From positions 1 to 64,000 of the forward strand of contig NZ_JBKEIT010000017.1 of the NCBI RefSeq assembly GCF_046365375.1: a stretch of 64,000 nt of DNA. Reading direction: 5' to 3'. Position numbers and translations under genes: made by a program. The notes under the pieces are model-generated. The model saw only the letters and a program-made list of their open reading frames with translations. It searched no databases and was not told the origin of the DNA. Below are positions 16,452-25,341 of this stretch, one piece after another (the stretch's first letter is position 1; each line of letters starts with the position of its first letter). The DNA comes from Butyricimonas muris. Its GTDB lineage: Bacteria; Bacteroidota; Bacteroidia; Bacteroidales; Marinifilaceae.

Positions 16452-16673
16452 ATGGCGAAACAGCCTTCAATAGAGCAAGATGGAGTGATAACGGAAGCAT
16501 TGTCGAATGCTATGTTTCGTGTCGAACTGGAAAACGGGCATATCATTACGGCTCATATTTCAGGAAAGATGCGGATGCACTATATAAAAATACTTCCGGG
16601 AGATAAAGTGAGAGTGGATATGTCCCCTTACGATCTCACGAAAGGTAGGATAACATTCAGATATAAAAATTAA
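16452..16673 (+). CDS. infA: Translation initiation factor IF-1
   Basis: 73 residues, an OB-fold protein that blocks the A site during initiation. The pattern IEQDGVITEALSNAMFRVEL, then ENGHIITAHISGKMRMHYIK and PYDLTKGRITFRYK is close to textbook. It lies between map and rpmJ, the arrangement common in Bacteroidota and Firmicutes. Confidence 0.98.
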   Translation: MAKQPSIEQDGVITEALSNAMFRVELENGHIITAHISGKMRMHYIKILPGDKVRVDMSPYDLTKGRITFRYKN

Positions 16674-16684
16674 ATTGTAGAGCA

Positions 16685-16801
16685 ATGAAAGTAAGAGCAT
16701 CTGTCAAGAAGCGTAGTGCTGATTGCAAGATTGTAAGAAGAAAGGGCGTTTTATTCGTCATTTGCAAGAAGAACCCGAAATTTAAACAACGTCAGGGTTG
16801 A
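16685..16801 (+). CDS. rpmJ: 50S ribosomal protein L36
   Basis: 38 residues beginning MKVRASVKKRSADCKIVRRK and ending KNPKFKQRQG, the full length of this very small protein. Zinc-binding L36 has CxxC...C...H. Here the first cysteine is Ser11 and the final ligand is Asn, leaving only Cys14 and Cys27, so it is the zinc-independent form or a step towards it. The gene is 11 bp after infA and 32 bp before rpsM. Confidence 0.95.
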   Translation: MKVRASVKKRSADCKIVRRKGVLFVICKKNPKFKQRQG

Positions 16802-16833
16802 TTATTAATTAAGTAAAAACGTAAAAGAGTTTT

Positions 16834-17211
16834 ATGGCAAGAATCGTTGGTGTAGATTTGCCCTCCAACAAAAGAGGGGAAATAGCTCTAACCTATATCT
16901 TCGGTATAGGTAGAAGTAGTGCCAGGACCATATTAGAAAAGGCCGGCATCGATTTTGACACTAAGGTAAAGGACTGGAATGACGATCAACTAGCTGCTGT
17001 ACGTAAGGTCATCAATGATGGGTACAAAGTAGAAGGAGAGTTGAGAACATCGGTTCAGATGAACATCAAACGACTGATGGATATCGGTTGTTACAGAGGA
17101 ATCAGACATCGTATCGGTCTTCCCGTAAGAGGACAGAGCACGAAGAACAATGCCCGCACGAGAAAGGGTAAGAAGAAAACTGTTGCTAACAAGAAGAAAG
17201 CAACTAAATAA
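16834..17211 (+). CDS. rpsM: 30S ribosomal protein S13
   Basis: 125 residues with a basic tail. S13 contacts P-site tRNA and forms the head bridge with L5. Start MARIVGVDLPSNKRGEIALT, helix-two-turn-helix stretch TYIFGIGRSSARTILEKAGI, and the end GQSTKNNARTRKGKKK are diagnostic. First gene of the alpha block. Confidence 0.98.
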   Translation: MARIVGVDLPSNKRGEIALTYIFGIGRSSARTILEKAGIDFDTKVKDWNDDQLAAVRKVINDGYKVEGELRTSVQMNIKRLMDIGCYRGIRHRIGLPVRGQSTKNNARTRKGKKKTVANKKKATK

Positions 17212-17229
17212 TTGATAAGAGATTGAATT

Positions 17230-17619
17230 ATGGCAAAGAAGTCTACATCTAACAAGAAACGGCTAGTTAAAGTAGAGGCCGTGGGACAAGCACACGTTCA
17301 TTCATCTTTTAATAACATCATTATCTCTATGACGAACGCTAACGGACAAGTTATCTCTTGGTCATCGGCAGGTAAGATGGGATTTAGAGGATCAAAGAAA
17401 AACACCCCTTATGCAGCCCAGACGGCAGCTACCGATTGCGGTAAAGTTGCTTTCGACTTGGGTATGAGAAAAGTTAAGGTATATGTTAAAGGACCGGGTA
17501 ACGGTAGAGAGTCTGCAATTCGTGCGATCCACGCTTGCGGTATCGAGGTTGCCGAGATCATTGACGTTACGCCGCTTCCGCACAATGGATGTCGTCCTCC
17601 GAAACGGAGAAGAGTGTAA
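17230..17619 (+). CDS. rpsK: 30S ribosomal protein S11
   Basis: 129 residues, full length. S11 is on the 30S platform beside the E-site mRNA. Signature stretches are AHVHSSFNNIIISMTNANG and KVKVYVKGPGNGRESAIRAI, ending in the invariant DVTPLPHNGCRPPKRRRV. 18 bp after rpsM. Confidence 0.98.
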   Translation: MAKKSTSNKKRLVKVEAVGQAHVHSSFNNIIISMTNANGQVISWSSAGKMGFRGSKKNTPYAAQTAATDCGKVAFDLGMRKVKVYVKGPGNGRESAIRAIHACGIEVAEIIDVTPLPHNGCRPPKRRRV

Positions 17620-17656
17620 TTAATATATTGGGTGTAATTTTAAAAATCAAATAGAA

Positions 17657-18265
17657 ATGGCTAGATATACAGGACCTAAGTCTAAAATAGCAAGAAAGTT
17701 TGGTGAGCCCATTTTTGGACCGGATAAAGCGTTAGAACGTCGTAACTATCCTCCTGGACAACACGGAATAGCTCACCGTAGAAAGAAGATTTCCGAGTAC
17801 GGAACTCAATTGAAAGAGAAACAAAAAGCCAAATATACTTACGGTTTGTTGGAAAGACAATTCCGTATCTTGTTTGAGAAAGCCGAGAGTAGTAAAGGTG
17901 TTACCGGTGAGGTATTGCTCCAATTGTTGGAGTGCCGTCTGGATAATATCGTTTACCGTTTAGGAGTAGCTCCTACGCGTGCTGCTGCTCGTCAGTATGT
18001 ATCTCACAGACATATCACCGTGAACGGTAAAGTATGCAACATCCCGTCATGTCGCATTCGCCCGGGCGATGTTGTAGCTGTCAGAGAAAAATCCAAATCT
18101 TTGGAGGTGATCAATGATTCACTGAGAGGAAATAGAAGTAGCAGATACTCTTGGTTAGAGTGGGATGCTGCCGCTATGAGTGGGAAACTACTTAATGTAC
18201 CGGAAAGATCAGATATCCCGGAGAACATTAAAGAGCAGTTAATCGTAGAGTTATATTCTAAGTAG
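17657..18265 (+). CDS. rpsD: 30S ribosomal protein S4
   Basis: 202 residues. A primary 16S-binding protein with an S4 domain (LDNIVYRLGVAPTRAAARQY, about residues 95-114). The N-terminus MARYTGPKSKIARKFGEPIF lacks the cysteine knuckle of zinc-binding S4. Between rpsK and rpoA, as in the alpha block of most bacteria. Confidence 0.98.
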   Translation: MARYTGPKSKIARKFGEPIFGPDKALERRNYPPGQHGIAHRRKKISEYGTQLKEKQKAKYTYGLLERQFRILFEKAESSKGVTGEVLLQLLECRLDNIVYRLGVAPTRAAARQYVSHRHITVNGKVCNIPSCRIRPGDVVAVREKSKSLEVINDSLRGNRSSRYSWLEWDAAAMSGKLLNVPERSDIPENIKEQLIVELYSK

Positions 18266-18281
18266 TAAAATAAAAATATAT

Positions 18282-19274
18282 ATGGCAATATTAGCTTTCC
18301 AGAAACCGGACAAAGTAATCATGCTTGAATCAACGGAAAGATTCGGTAAATTCGAATTCCGCCCGTTGGAGCCAGGTTACGGCATCACTATTGGTAATCC
18401 ACTACGCAGAATTTTGTTGTCTTCTTTGGAAGGCTTTGCGATTACCGGTATTAAAATTCAAGGTGTAGATCATGAGTTTGCGACGATCCCCGGTGTCATC
18501 GAAGATGTGACCGAGATTATCTTGAACTTGAAACAGGTTCGGTTGAAAAGAAAAGTGGAGGACGTGGAGTTTGAAAAGCTAACCGTTACTGTTTCCGGAC
18601 AAGAGACGTTTGCTGCCGGTGCTATGAACCAGTTCCTGAAAAGCTTTGAAGTTTTGAATCCGGAATTGGTGATCTGTAACATGGATACAGCCACGAGCCT
18701 TGAGATAGAATTAACCATTCAGAAAGGACGCGGTTATGTTCCTGCTTCAGAGAACATGCCTGCAGACGCTGAAATCGGGGTAATTCCTATCGATGCTATT
18801 TACACGCCGATCAAGAACGTGCAATACGAAATCGAGAACTACCGCGTGGAGGGTAAGACCGACTACGAACGTTTGGTGTTCGAGATCGAAACCGACGGTT
18901 CTATCAACCCGACGGATGCGTTGAAAGAGGCGGCTAAAATTTTGATCCATCACTTCATGTTATTCTCTGATGAAAAGATTACTCTCGAAACAGAGGATAA
19001 ATATGGAAACGAGGAGTTCGATGAAGAGGTATTGCACATGCGTCAGTTGCTGAAAACAAAATTGGTGGACATGGATCTTTCCGTTCGTGCACTTAACTGC
19101 TTGAAGTCGGCTGAGGTAGAAACTTTAGGGGAGCTTGTTCAATTTAACAAGAACGACTTGTTGAAGTTCAGAAACTTCGGTAAGAAGTCCTTGACCGAGT
19201 TAGAAGCCCTTCTGGAGAACAACAACCTTGAATTCGGTATGGATGTTGCCAAGTATAAATTAGACAAAGAGTAA
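18282..19274 (+). CDS. rpoA: RNA polymerase alpha subunit
   Basis: 330 residues. The N-terminal domain, for dimerisation and assembly of beta and beta', carries FEFRPLEPGYGITIGNPLRR (about 24-43). The C-terminal domain (about 250-330), which contacts activators and UP elements, carries DLSVRALNCLKSAEVETLGE and RNFGKKSLTELEALL. Full length. It follows rpsD by 16 bp and precedes rplQ by 5 bp. Confidence 0.98.
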   Translation: MAILAFQKPDKVIMLESTERFGKFEFRPLEPGYGITIGNPLRRILLSSLEGFAITGIKIQGVDHEFATIPGVIEDVTEIILNLKQVRLKRKVEDVEFEKLTVTVSGQETFAAGAMNQFLKSFEVLNPELVICNMDTATSLEIELTIQKGRGYVPASENMPADAEIGVIPIDAIYTPIKNVQYEIENYRVEGKTDYERLVFEIETDGSINPTDALKEAAKILIHHFMLFSDEKITLETEDKYGNEEFDEEVLHMRQLLKTKLVDMDLSVRALNCLKSAEVETLGELVQFNKNDLLKFRNFGKKSLTELEALLENNNLEFGMDVAKYKLDKE

Positions 19275-19279
19275 GTAAG

Positions 19280-19798
19280 ATGAGACATAATAAGAAAGTT
19301 AACCATTTGGGTAGAACTAGCTCGCACAGACACGCGATGCTTTCTAACATGGCTTGTTCTTTGATTCTTCACAAGAGAATCCGAACGACAGTTGCTAAGG
19401 CTAAGGCTTTGAAGGTCTATGTTGAGCCGCTTTTGACTAAGGCCAAAAACGACACGACTCACTCTAGAAGAACCGTGTTCTCTTATCTTCGTCGTAAAGA
19501 AGTTGTTGCTGAAATGTTTAGTGACATCGCGGAGAAGATTGCTAACCGTCCGGGAGGTTACACCCGTATTTTGAAATTGGGTAACCGTTTGGGTGATAAC
19601 GCGGAAATGTGTATGATCGAATTGGTTGATTACAACACGACTTACACGGAAGTGAAGAAAGAAGAAGTGAAGAAAACGACTCGTCGTAAGAGATCTACTT
19701 CTGCCAAGAAAGAAGCCGCTCCTGTTGCTGAGGCTGCTACTGAAACTCCGGTTGAAGAAGCTCCGAAGACAGAGGAGGAAGCTCCCAAGGCTGAATAA
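19280..19798 (+). CDS. rplQ: 50S ribosomal protein L17 with acidic tail
   Basis: 172 residues. The first 120 are the L17 core (MRHNKKVNHLGRTSSHRHAM and RTTVAKAKALKVYVEPLLTK). A tail of about 50 residues is rich in Lys, Ala and Glu (EVKKTTRRKRSTSAKKEAAP, then EAATETPVEEAPKTEEEAPK), as I recall from other Bacteroidota. Last gene of the supercluster; an intrinsic terminator follows. Confidence 0.97.
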   Translation: MRHNKKVNHLGRTSSHRHAMLSNMACSLILHKRIRTTVAKAKALKVYVEPLLTKAKNDTTHSRRTVFSYLRRKEVVAEMFSDIAEKIANRPGGYTRILKLGNRLGDNAEMCMIELVDYNTTYTEVKKEEVKKTTRRKRSTSAKKEAAPVAEAATETPVEEAPKTEEEAPKAE

Positions 19799-19814
19799 TT
19801 TGAAATTCAGATAT

Positions 19815-19848
19815 AAAGAAACCCCAGGCTCAGGTCCGGGGTTTCTTT
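19815..19848. terminator. Bidirectional intrinsic terminator after rplQ
   Basis: Arms AAAGAAACCCC (19815-19825) and GGGGTTTCTTT (19838-19848) are perfectly complementary around a 12-base loop, with a T-rich end on + and an A-rich start that gives Ts on the minus strand. It ends the ribosomal cluster and probably also the convergent receptor gene. Confidence 0.85.
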
Positions 19849-19867
19849 GTTTGTAAGGGGTTATAAA

Positions 19868-22345
19868 CTAAAATTCCTCTTCTATGCCATTCATTTCATT
19901 CTGTTGGCGTTGTTGTTTTTTAGGGGTGGCTTTCATGTTGCCGAAATTGTAGCTTAGGGTGAAGCGGAATACTTGCCCTTTTCTCCAGCTATCGCTATCT
20001 TGACGGAAGCCGTTGCCGGAGGTGACACTATGCCAGTTGCGGGAATTAAGGATATCCTGTACGTTTACGCTGAAAGTAACTTTCCGGTTGAAGAACGATT
20101 TCCGGGCACCGAGATCTATGCTGTAATTGGATTTCCGGTGTCCTTGGGCAATGATTCGTCTCGAATTATAATTCCCCGTTGCCTGTAGGGAAATAGCGTA
20201 GGGAAGCATGGCATTCGCGATCATTTTGGCATTCCACGAGAAATTATCGTCTTTTTCCCCTGTTACCGGGGTGTCGGTTCCTTCCGGCGTGTACGAGAAG
20301 CCGTCCAGCTTGTTGTAATAGAGATTCATGGTGGTCGTTATATCCAGAAAGCTGAAAAACTTGTTCTTTGCCACGATTTCGGCTCCGGTGGACGACGATC
20401 GCGTGATATTGGCGGAAGTGCTTTTCATCACGTCTCCCTCGCGGTAGCGGATACGTTGGATGACATCATCCGTGTTTCGATAGTACGCGGAAAGTGAAAG
20501 CGTGTGTTTTTCCCAGTTCTTAATGTAGTTTACCTCGAAGGAGTTGGAGAACTCCGGATCGAGGTACGGGTTGCCATACGAGATATTGAGCGAGTCCGTC
20601 ATGTTCACGAACGGGTTTAGCTGCCATCCGCGGGGACGGGAAATGCGACGGGTGTAATTTATTTGTACTTCGTTGTCTTTCGGCAGACTGTACGAAAGAA
20701 ATATACTGGGGAATAGACTGAAGTAGTCATTTTTGTAAGGTTTCACCTCGCTCGGGTGTTCCCCGTAACCCAATGATTTCGTTTCGGTATCCGTGTATTC
20801 TCCCCGTAACCCGACTTGTACCCCGAATTGGTTTAATTTGGTCGAATACGTGGCATATAGAGCCTGTATATTCTGGTCGTATATGTATTTGTTGAACAAT
20901 AGTTCGTCCAGCACGGCAGATGCTTCCGTTGCCCCGGAATAGGTTTCCACGGGACTTTTTCGGTTGCTGAGCGAGCCTTTGTACCCGGCTTCCACTTTAC
21001 TGTCTTCGCTGAATTTATTTACGTAGTCCACTTGAAATTCCCATGATTGGCTGCGGTTGTTGCTTTCCTGTTGTTGCCATGAAGCGGTTTCTTTTTCTTC
21101 CGGGTAAAACGAGTGTTGCTTGTACGTGTCCGTACCGTCCGATTTCCACAAGTCCCATGAAGCGCGGGCGGTGATGTTGCTGTTTTTATTGAATTCGTGT
21201 TTATAGTCCAGATTGATATTATTGCCGTTCGACGAATTCTTGGAATGCGTCAGTCGTTCGCTCGTGGTGAAAGATCCCGGCACGTTGCTCTCGTAACGGA
21301 TCATATTGTCCGATTTCCGATCCCCGAAGTGCGCGAATGCTTCCAGACTCAAGTGATCCTTGGGGGTAAAGTTATAGGTAATTCCCGCGCGGACGAATAC
21401 CGAGCTACCGTTCCGGTCACTTTTTCCTTTCTGGTTCAAGTAGGAAACGGGGTTACCTGCTTCGTCCGTGTTCGTGCGGTTGGTATTGTCTTCCCCCTCC
21501 GATTTCCTTTGCCGGTATCCGGCGTTCAGGTAGGTTTCCACTTTGCCGCTATTGTAGTTTATATTGGCGCTGGCATTATAGCCGCCCTGTGTATCGGCTC
21601 CGGTTTGTATGCTTCCGTAATAGCCTGCTTTCCGGTCTTTTTTTAGGATAATATTGATAATGCCTGATGTCCCTTCCGGGCTGAATTTTGCCGAGGGATT
21701 GGTGATCAGTTCTATCCGTTCGATACTTTCCGCCGGAATCTGCTCAAGTATCTGTGCTTGGTTATCCGCGGTCAAGCCGGATGCTTTCCCGTTAATCCAG
21801 ATCGTCACGCTGGAATTACCCCGCAGGGAGATTTCCCCCTCGTTGTCCACTTCCACGGAGGGAATATTGCCGAGAATATCACTTGCCGATCCTCCCGCTT
21901 GAGAGATGTTAGAGGCCACGTCAAAAACCTTTTTATCAATCTCGAACCTCATTTGAGCGCGTTGCGCGACTACTTGAACTTCGCTGATTGCTTGGGTATC
22001 TTCCTCCAGAAGGAGGTTGCGCAGGTTGATATTTCTCTCTTTCGAGGAGATCGTGAACTCCTTTTCCAGCGTCCGATACCCGATATAGGATGCGGAGAGA
22101 ATATAAGTACCGTTTTTAATTCTACTCAAGTGGAACACTCCGGTGGAGTCGGTCACTGTTCCCGTGACTAACGTTTTGCCGGAATCTTTTGTCCGGATAC
22201 TTACGTTTACAAACTCTAGGGCTTCTTTTGTCTTCGCGTCGATAATCTTCCCCTTGATACTTCCCGTTTGTCCGGTTTGCGAGAACACGGCAGTGCCCAA
22301 TAAGACAAGGAAGATAGTCAAGACGACATCTTTCATTTTACTCAT
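19868..22345 (-). CDS. TonB-dependent outer-membrane receptor (beta-barrel family 3 type)
   Basis: 825 residues from the ATG at 22345; a TTG 14 codons further upstream also extends the frame. A signal peptide (KDVVLTIFLVLLGTAVFSQ) is followed by a carboxypeptidase-regulatory-like domain (about 25-105: GSIKGKIIDAKTKEALEFVN), a plug domain (GGSASDILGNIPSVEVDNEG, SVTIWINGKASGLTADNQAQ), and a long Tyr/Asn-rich barrel ending SYNFGNMKATPKKQQRQQNE. This is the Bacteroidota TonB-receptor family with an outer-membrane beta-barrel domain; the barrel does not end in an aromatic residue, as usual for this subfamily. No SusD partner or TonB gene is adjacent, so the substrate is unknown. Confidence 0.9.
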   Translation of the reverse strand: MSKMKDVVLTIFLVLLGTAVFSQTGQTGSIKGKIIDAKTKEALEFVNVSIRTKDSGKTLVTGTVTDSTGVFHLSRIKNGTYILSASYIGYRTLEKEFTISSKERNINLRNLLLEEDTQAISEVQVVAQRAQMRFEIDKKVFDVASNISQAGGSASDILGNIPSVEVDNEGEISLRGNSSVTIWINGKASGLTADNQAQILEQIPAESIERIELITNPSAKFSPEGTSGIINIILKKDRKAGYYGSIQTGADTQGGYNASANINYNSGKVETYLNAGYRQRKSEGEDNTNRTNTDEAGNPVSYLNQKGKSDRNGSSVFVRAGITYNFTPKDHLSLEAFAHFGDRKSDNMIRYESNVPGSFTTSERLTHSKNSSNGNNINLDYKHEFNKNSNITARASWDLWKSDGTDTYKQHSFYPEEKETASWQQQESNNRSQSWEFQVDYVNKFSEDSKVEAGYKGSLSNRKSPVETYSGATEASAVLDELLFNKYIYDQNIQALYATYSTKLNQFGVQVGLRGEYTDTETKSLGYGEHPSEVKPYKNDYFSLFPSIFLSYSLPKDNEVQINYTRRISRPRGWQLNPFVNMTDSLNISYGNPYLDPEFSNSFEVNYIKNWEKHTLSLSAYYRNTDDVIQRIRYREGDVMKSTSANITRSSSTGAEIVAKNKFFSFLDITTTMNLYYNKLDGFSYTPEGTDTPVTGEKDDNFSWNAKMIANAMLPYAISLQATGNYNSRRIIAQGHRKSNYSIDLGARKSFFNRKVTFSVNVQDILNSRNWHSVTSGNGFRQDSDSWRKGQVFRFTLSYNFGNMKATPKKQQRQQNEMNGIEEEF

Positions 22346-22387
22346 ACACTTTATACACAATTTTGAACATTCCTCGGAGAAAGACAA

Positions 22388-22845
22388 GTCAATTGTAGAT
22401 TTTAAATTCTAAGTTTCAAATCGCTTGTATCCTTGATCTTCCTCCGTGACAATAAGACAAATTTAATCGGAAAAGGTTTATAATGTCCTTGAAGTTTACT
22501 TTATACCTTTCTTTTTTTACGTTAGAAGAGGTCATTAAAATAAAAATTTACCCAAAATGAAGATAGTAACCAGCTCTCCGTCTGCTTCGCATCCTCCTTC
22601 TCTATAAACAGAGGAGGAGCTGGAATACAGTCTTGAACGTGGGAAAAGAGGTATATAGAGAGGAACTGTTTATAGTGGAGGTTGTGGTAGTGGTTTTATT
22701 CAGAAGTGATGTTCTCGATAGATTCTTGACTTTATGCATTTTATAAACTTTAAAAACTTTATAAACTATTTCGGGTGACTTTTTCGTTTGTTTTACGTAC
22801 CTTAGTCACAACAATTTATTTACCAACTTTTTAAAGTAAAGAAGA
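22388..22845. other. Intergenic region between the receptor and enolase genes
   Basis: No gene seen. On the minus strand a -7-like TAAATTTG (22458-22465) may serve the receptor gene; I find no convincing -33 box. The region holds a shortened MITE-like element (22571-22622) and AT-rich sequence (22735-22790) ahead of eno, with several ATAAACTT-like repeats at 22741-22768. Confidence 0.5.
22571..22622. mobile_element. Shortened MITE-like element (52 bp)
   Basis: Begins CAGCTCTCCGTCTGC and ends TATAAACAGAGGAGGAGCTG, matching both ends of the two full-size copies at 34431-34548 and 40797-40918, with the interior missing. The flank GGAATAC after the right end is also shared with the copy at 40797. 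Confidence 0.6.
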
Positions 22846-24129
22846 ATGTACATTACTGAAGTTATAGGAAGAGAAGTGTTGGATTCCAGAGGGAACCCGA
22901 CAGTAGAAGTAGATGTTCTTTTGGAATGTGGAGTGATGGGACGTGCTGCTGTGCCGTCCGGGGCATCCACCGGAGAACATGAAGCATTGGAATTGCGTGA
23001 CGGTGATAAAAAAAGATATGGCGGTAAGGGTGTGACCAAAGCCGTGAATAATGTAAACACGGTGATTGCCGATGCGTTGTTGGGAATGGAAGTGACGGAT
23101 CAAGTCGGTATTGACCGGACGTTGCTTGAACTTGACGGAACCCCGACCAAGAGTAATTTGGGCGCCAATGCTTTGTTGGGCGTATCTTTGGCTTGTGCCA
23201 AGGCTGCTGCCAATGCTTTGGAGATGCCGTTGTACCGTTATATCGGTGGGGTAAATGCTAAAGTTTTACCGGTTCCGATGATGAATATTATTAACGGGGG
23301 TTCTCATTCCGACGCTCCGATTGCTTTTCAGGAGTTTATGATTCGTCCCGTGGGGGCGGAATCTTTCCGTGAGGCTTTGCGTATGGGCGCCGAGGTTTTC
23401 CATAGTTTGAAAAAAGTACTTCACGATAGAGGATTGAGTACGGCTGTCGGCGACGAGGGTGGTTTCGCTCCCGCGTTGAAAGGGACAGAGGATGCGTTGG
23501 AATCTATTATAAAGGCTATCGAGGCTGCCGGGTACAAGGCGGGCGAGGATGTAATGATTGGTTTGGATTGCGCTTCTTCCGAGTTCTACAAGGATGGTAT
23601 TTATGACTATTCCAAGTTCGAGGGGGCCACGGGTGCCAAACGTACTTCCGCGCAACAAGTGGATTATCTGGAAGAGTTGATATCCCGTTATCCGATCGAT
23701 TCTATCGAGGACGGAATGAGCGAGAATGACTGGGATGGCTGGCAATTGCTGACAAAACGTATCGGTGACCGTTGCCAATTGGTAGGTGATGACCTGTTCG
23801 TGACCAACGTGCAATACTTGAAGAAAGGTATTGATATGGGGTGCGCCAATTCTATCTTGATTAAGGTAAACCAGATCGGTACTTTGACCGAAACGTTGGA
23901 TGCTATCGAGATGGCTCATCGCGCAGGTTACACTTCGGTGACTTCACATCGTTCCGGGGAGACGGAGGATGCCACGATTGCCGACATCGCTGTTGCCACG
24001 AACTCCGGTCAGATCAAGACAGGTTCATTGAGCCGTTCCGATCGTATGGCAAAATACAATCAATTGCTTCGTATCGAGGAAGAATTGGGTGATAGCGCTC
24101 AATTCCACGGTCGTAAGTTTTCTAAGTAG
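22846..24129 (+). CDS. eno: Enolase
   Basis: 427 residues, full length. Converts 2-phosphoglycerate to phosphoenolpyruvate in glycolysis. Mg ligands and catalytic residues are recognisable in LDCASSEFY, YPIDSIEDGMSENDWDGW and LVGDDLFVTN, the catalytic Lys in ILIKVNQIGTLTETLDAIE, and the signature SHRSGETEDATIADIAVAT. The start MYITEVIGREVLDSRGNPTV is the family N-terminus. Stand-alone gene ended by a strong terminator. Confidence 0.98.
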   Translation: MYITEVIGREVLDSRGNPTVEVDVLLECGVMGRAAVPSGASTGEHEALELRDGDKKRYGGKGVTKAVNNVNTVIADALLGMEVTDQVGIDRTLLELDGTPTKSNLGANALLGVSLACAKAAANALEMPLYRYIGGVNAKVLPVPMMNIINGGSHSDAPIAFQEFMIRPVGAESFREALRMGAEVFHSLKKVLHDRGLSTAVGDEGGFAPALKGTEDALESIIKAIEAAGYKAGEDVMIGLDCASSEFYKDGIYDYSKFEGATGAKRTSAQQVDYLEELISRYPIDSIEDGMSENDWDGWQLLTKRIGDRCQLVGDDLFVTNVQYLKKGIDMGCANSILIKVNQIGTLTETLDAIEMAHRAGYTSVTSHRSGETEDATIADIAVATNSGQIKTGSLSRSDRMAKYNQLLRIEEELGDSAQFHGRKFSK

Positions 24130-24143
24130 ATTACGAATTTTAT

Positions 24144-24187
24144 AAAATAGTGAAAGTGTCCTGATGAAGGGCACTTTCACTATTTTT
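24144..24187 (+). terminator. Intrinsic terminator after eno
   Basis: Perfect 15-bp arms AAAATAGTGAAAGTG (24144-24158) and CACTTTCACTATTTT (24172-24186) with a 13-base loop and a following T run. Confidence 0.85.
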
Positions 24188-24337
24188 ATCGTGTAACTTG
24201 CCATTGGAGATGGTGAAAAATAATGGCAGATGTGAATAATGGAAAGATATTTTTCTTAAACTTGTTGTTTAAATGTACAAGTGTGTTGCAATAATCGTGT
24301 GTTATTGTAATGATTATCAATCTAAATAGCAAGAATT

Positions 24338-24991
24338 ATGAAAAAGTATTTAGCTGAAATGATCGGAACGATGGTTTTGGTGCTTATGGGATGTGGGAGT
24401 GCGGTGATTGCCGGAAGTGAGATCGGTTTCTTGGGTATTGCGTTTGCATTTGGTTTGTCCGTGTTGGCAATGGTTTACACGATTGGTAGTATTTCCGGTT
24501 GCCATATCAATCCGGCGATTACGTTGGGTGTGCTCTTGGCGGGACGAATGAGTGGCAAAGATGCCGGTATGTATATGTTGTTTCAAGTCATCGGTGCCCT
24601 TATCGGTTCGGCGATTCTTTACGTGATTTCTTCCGGAATGGGATTGGAAGGAACAGGTGCGAACATGTACGGGGAAGGTAACGCGGTGCCTGCTTTCGTG
24701 GCGGAATTTGTCTTTACCTTTATCTTTATTCTGGTTGTACTGGGGGCTACCAGTGCCAATGCACCTGCCGGGTTTGCCGGGCTGGCTATCGGTCTTGCGT
24801 TGGTGTTGATTCATATTGTTTGTATCCCCGTGACGGGAACATCCGTGAATCCGGCAAGAAGTATCGCTCCGGCGTTGTTCGAGGGTGGTAAGGCGTTGAG
24901 CCAATTGTGGCTGTTTATCGTGGCTCCTTTCTTGGGTGCTGTTTGCGCTGCCGGGGTATGGAAATATTTCGAGTGCCAGAAATGTAAATAA
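24338..24991 (+). CDS. aqpZ: Aquaporin Z-type water channel
   Basis: 217 residues with six membrane spans and two half-helices carrying the NPA motifs: SGCHINPAITLGVLLAGRM and GTSVNPARSIAPALFEGG. The selectivity filter fits a water channel, not a glycerol facilitator: His in LIHIVCIPVTGTSVNPARS, Thr in the same segment and the Arg after NPA. Stand-alone gene in the inner membrane, ended by a perfect hairpin with a T run. Confidence 0.95.
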   Translation: MKKYLAEMIGTMVLVLMGCGSAVIAGSEIGFLGIAFAFGLSVLAMVYTIGSISGCHINPAITLGVLLAGRMSGKDAGMYMLFQVIGALIGSAILYVISSGMGLEGTGANMYGEGNAVPAFVAEFVFTFIFILVVLGATSANAPAGFAGLAIGLALVLIHIVCIPVTGTSVNPARSIAPALFEGGKALSQLWLFIVAPFLGAVCAAGVWKYFECQKCK

Positions 24992-25012
24992 GATCAATAT
25001 GTGATTTGATAC

Positions 25013-25055
25013 GAAAAGTTTTTAGGGCTATAACCCTAAAAACTTTTCTTTTTTA
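25013..25055 (+). terminator. aqpZ: Intrinsic terminator after aqpZ
   Basis: Arms GAAAAGTTTTTAGGG (25013-25027) and CCCTAAAAACTTTTC (25034-25048) are perfect and are followed by seven Ts. A second, smaller hairpin of related sequence (TTTAGGG/CCCTAAA, 25064-25082) follows directly and could serve the minus strand. Confidence 0.85.
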
Positions 25056-25082
25056 GATACTTTTTAGGGGTATAACCCTAAA

Positions 25083-25244
25083 TCAGTTTCTCCTGTCCCA
25101 TTGTCGTTTAAGCCAAGCGACGATGATGGAACTTAGTACACCGCCCAACAGGCTGACCGTTCCCGCGATCAGACTGTCTGCTATTTGCGAGAGAAAGGTG
25201 TTGATGCTGAGGGTGAAGAACATGCCGGTAAGAAAATAATTCAT
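25083..25244 (-). CDS. Small membrane protein, 53 residues (holin-like)
   Basis: An ATG-to-TGA frame encoding MNYFLTGMFFTLSINTFLSQ, then IADSLIAGTVSLLGGVLSSI and the end IVAWLKRQWDRRN. It has one or two hydrophobic segments and a positively charged tail, the general layout of small holins or other lysis-associated membrane proteins. It is not similar to anything I can name. It lies downstream of the DUF6266, amidase and holin genes on the same strand, although a strong terminator separates it from them, so it may need its own promoter. The codon pattern and lack of repeats inside support a real gene; expression is unproven. Confidence 0.5.
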   Translation of the reverse strand: MNYFLTGMFFTLSINTFLSQIADSLIAGTVSLLGGVLSSIIVAWLKRQWDRRN

Positions 25245-25247
25245 ACA

Positions 25248-25277
25248 ATTGAAAATTGAAAGTTGAAAATTGAAAAT
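25248..25277. repeat. AATTGAAA-type simple repeat
   Basis: Four imperfect AATTGAAA/AGTTGAAA units. One of about ten copies of this repeat found between 25 and 47 kb (others near 25978, 31816, 34152, 34577, 36886, 39512, 39687, 40976 and 46879). Confidence 0.75.
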
Positions 25278-25280
25278 GAA

Positions 25281-25321
25281 AAATTCCGGCCGCCCGAGAG
25301 CAATGCCTGTGCGGCCGGAAT
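25281..25321 (-). terminator. Intrinsic terminator of the amidase/DUF6266 unit
   Basis: GC-rich arms ATTCCGGCCGC (25283-25293) and GCGGCCGGAAT (25311-25321), followed on the minus strand by a T run. It lies 20 bp after the DUF6266 stop codon. Confidence 0.85.
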
Positions 25322-25341
25322 CTGAAATCTAAAATCGTAAA

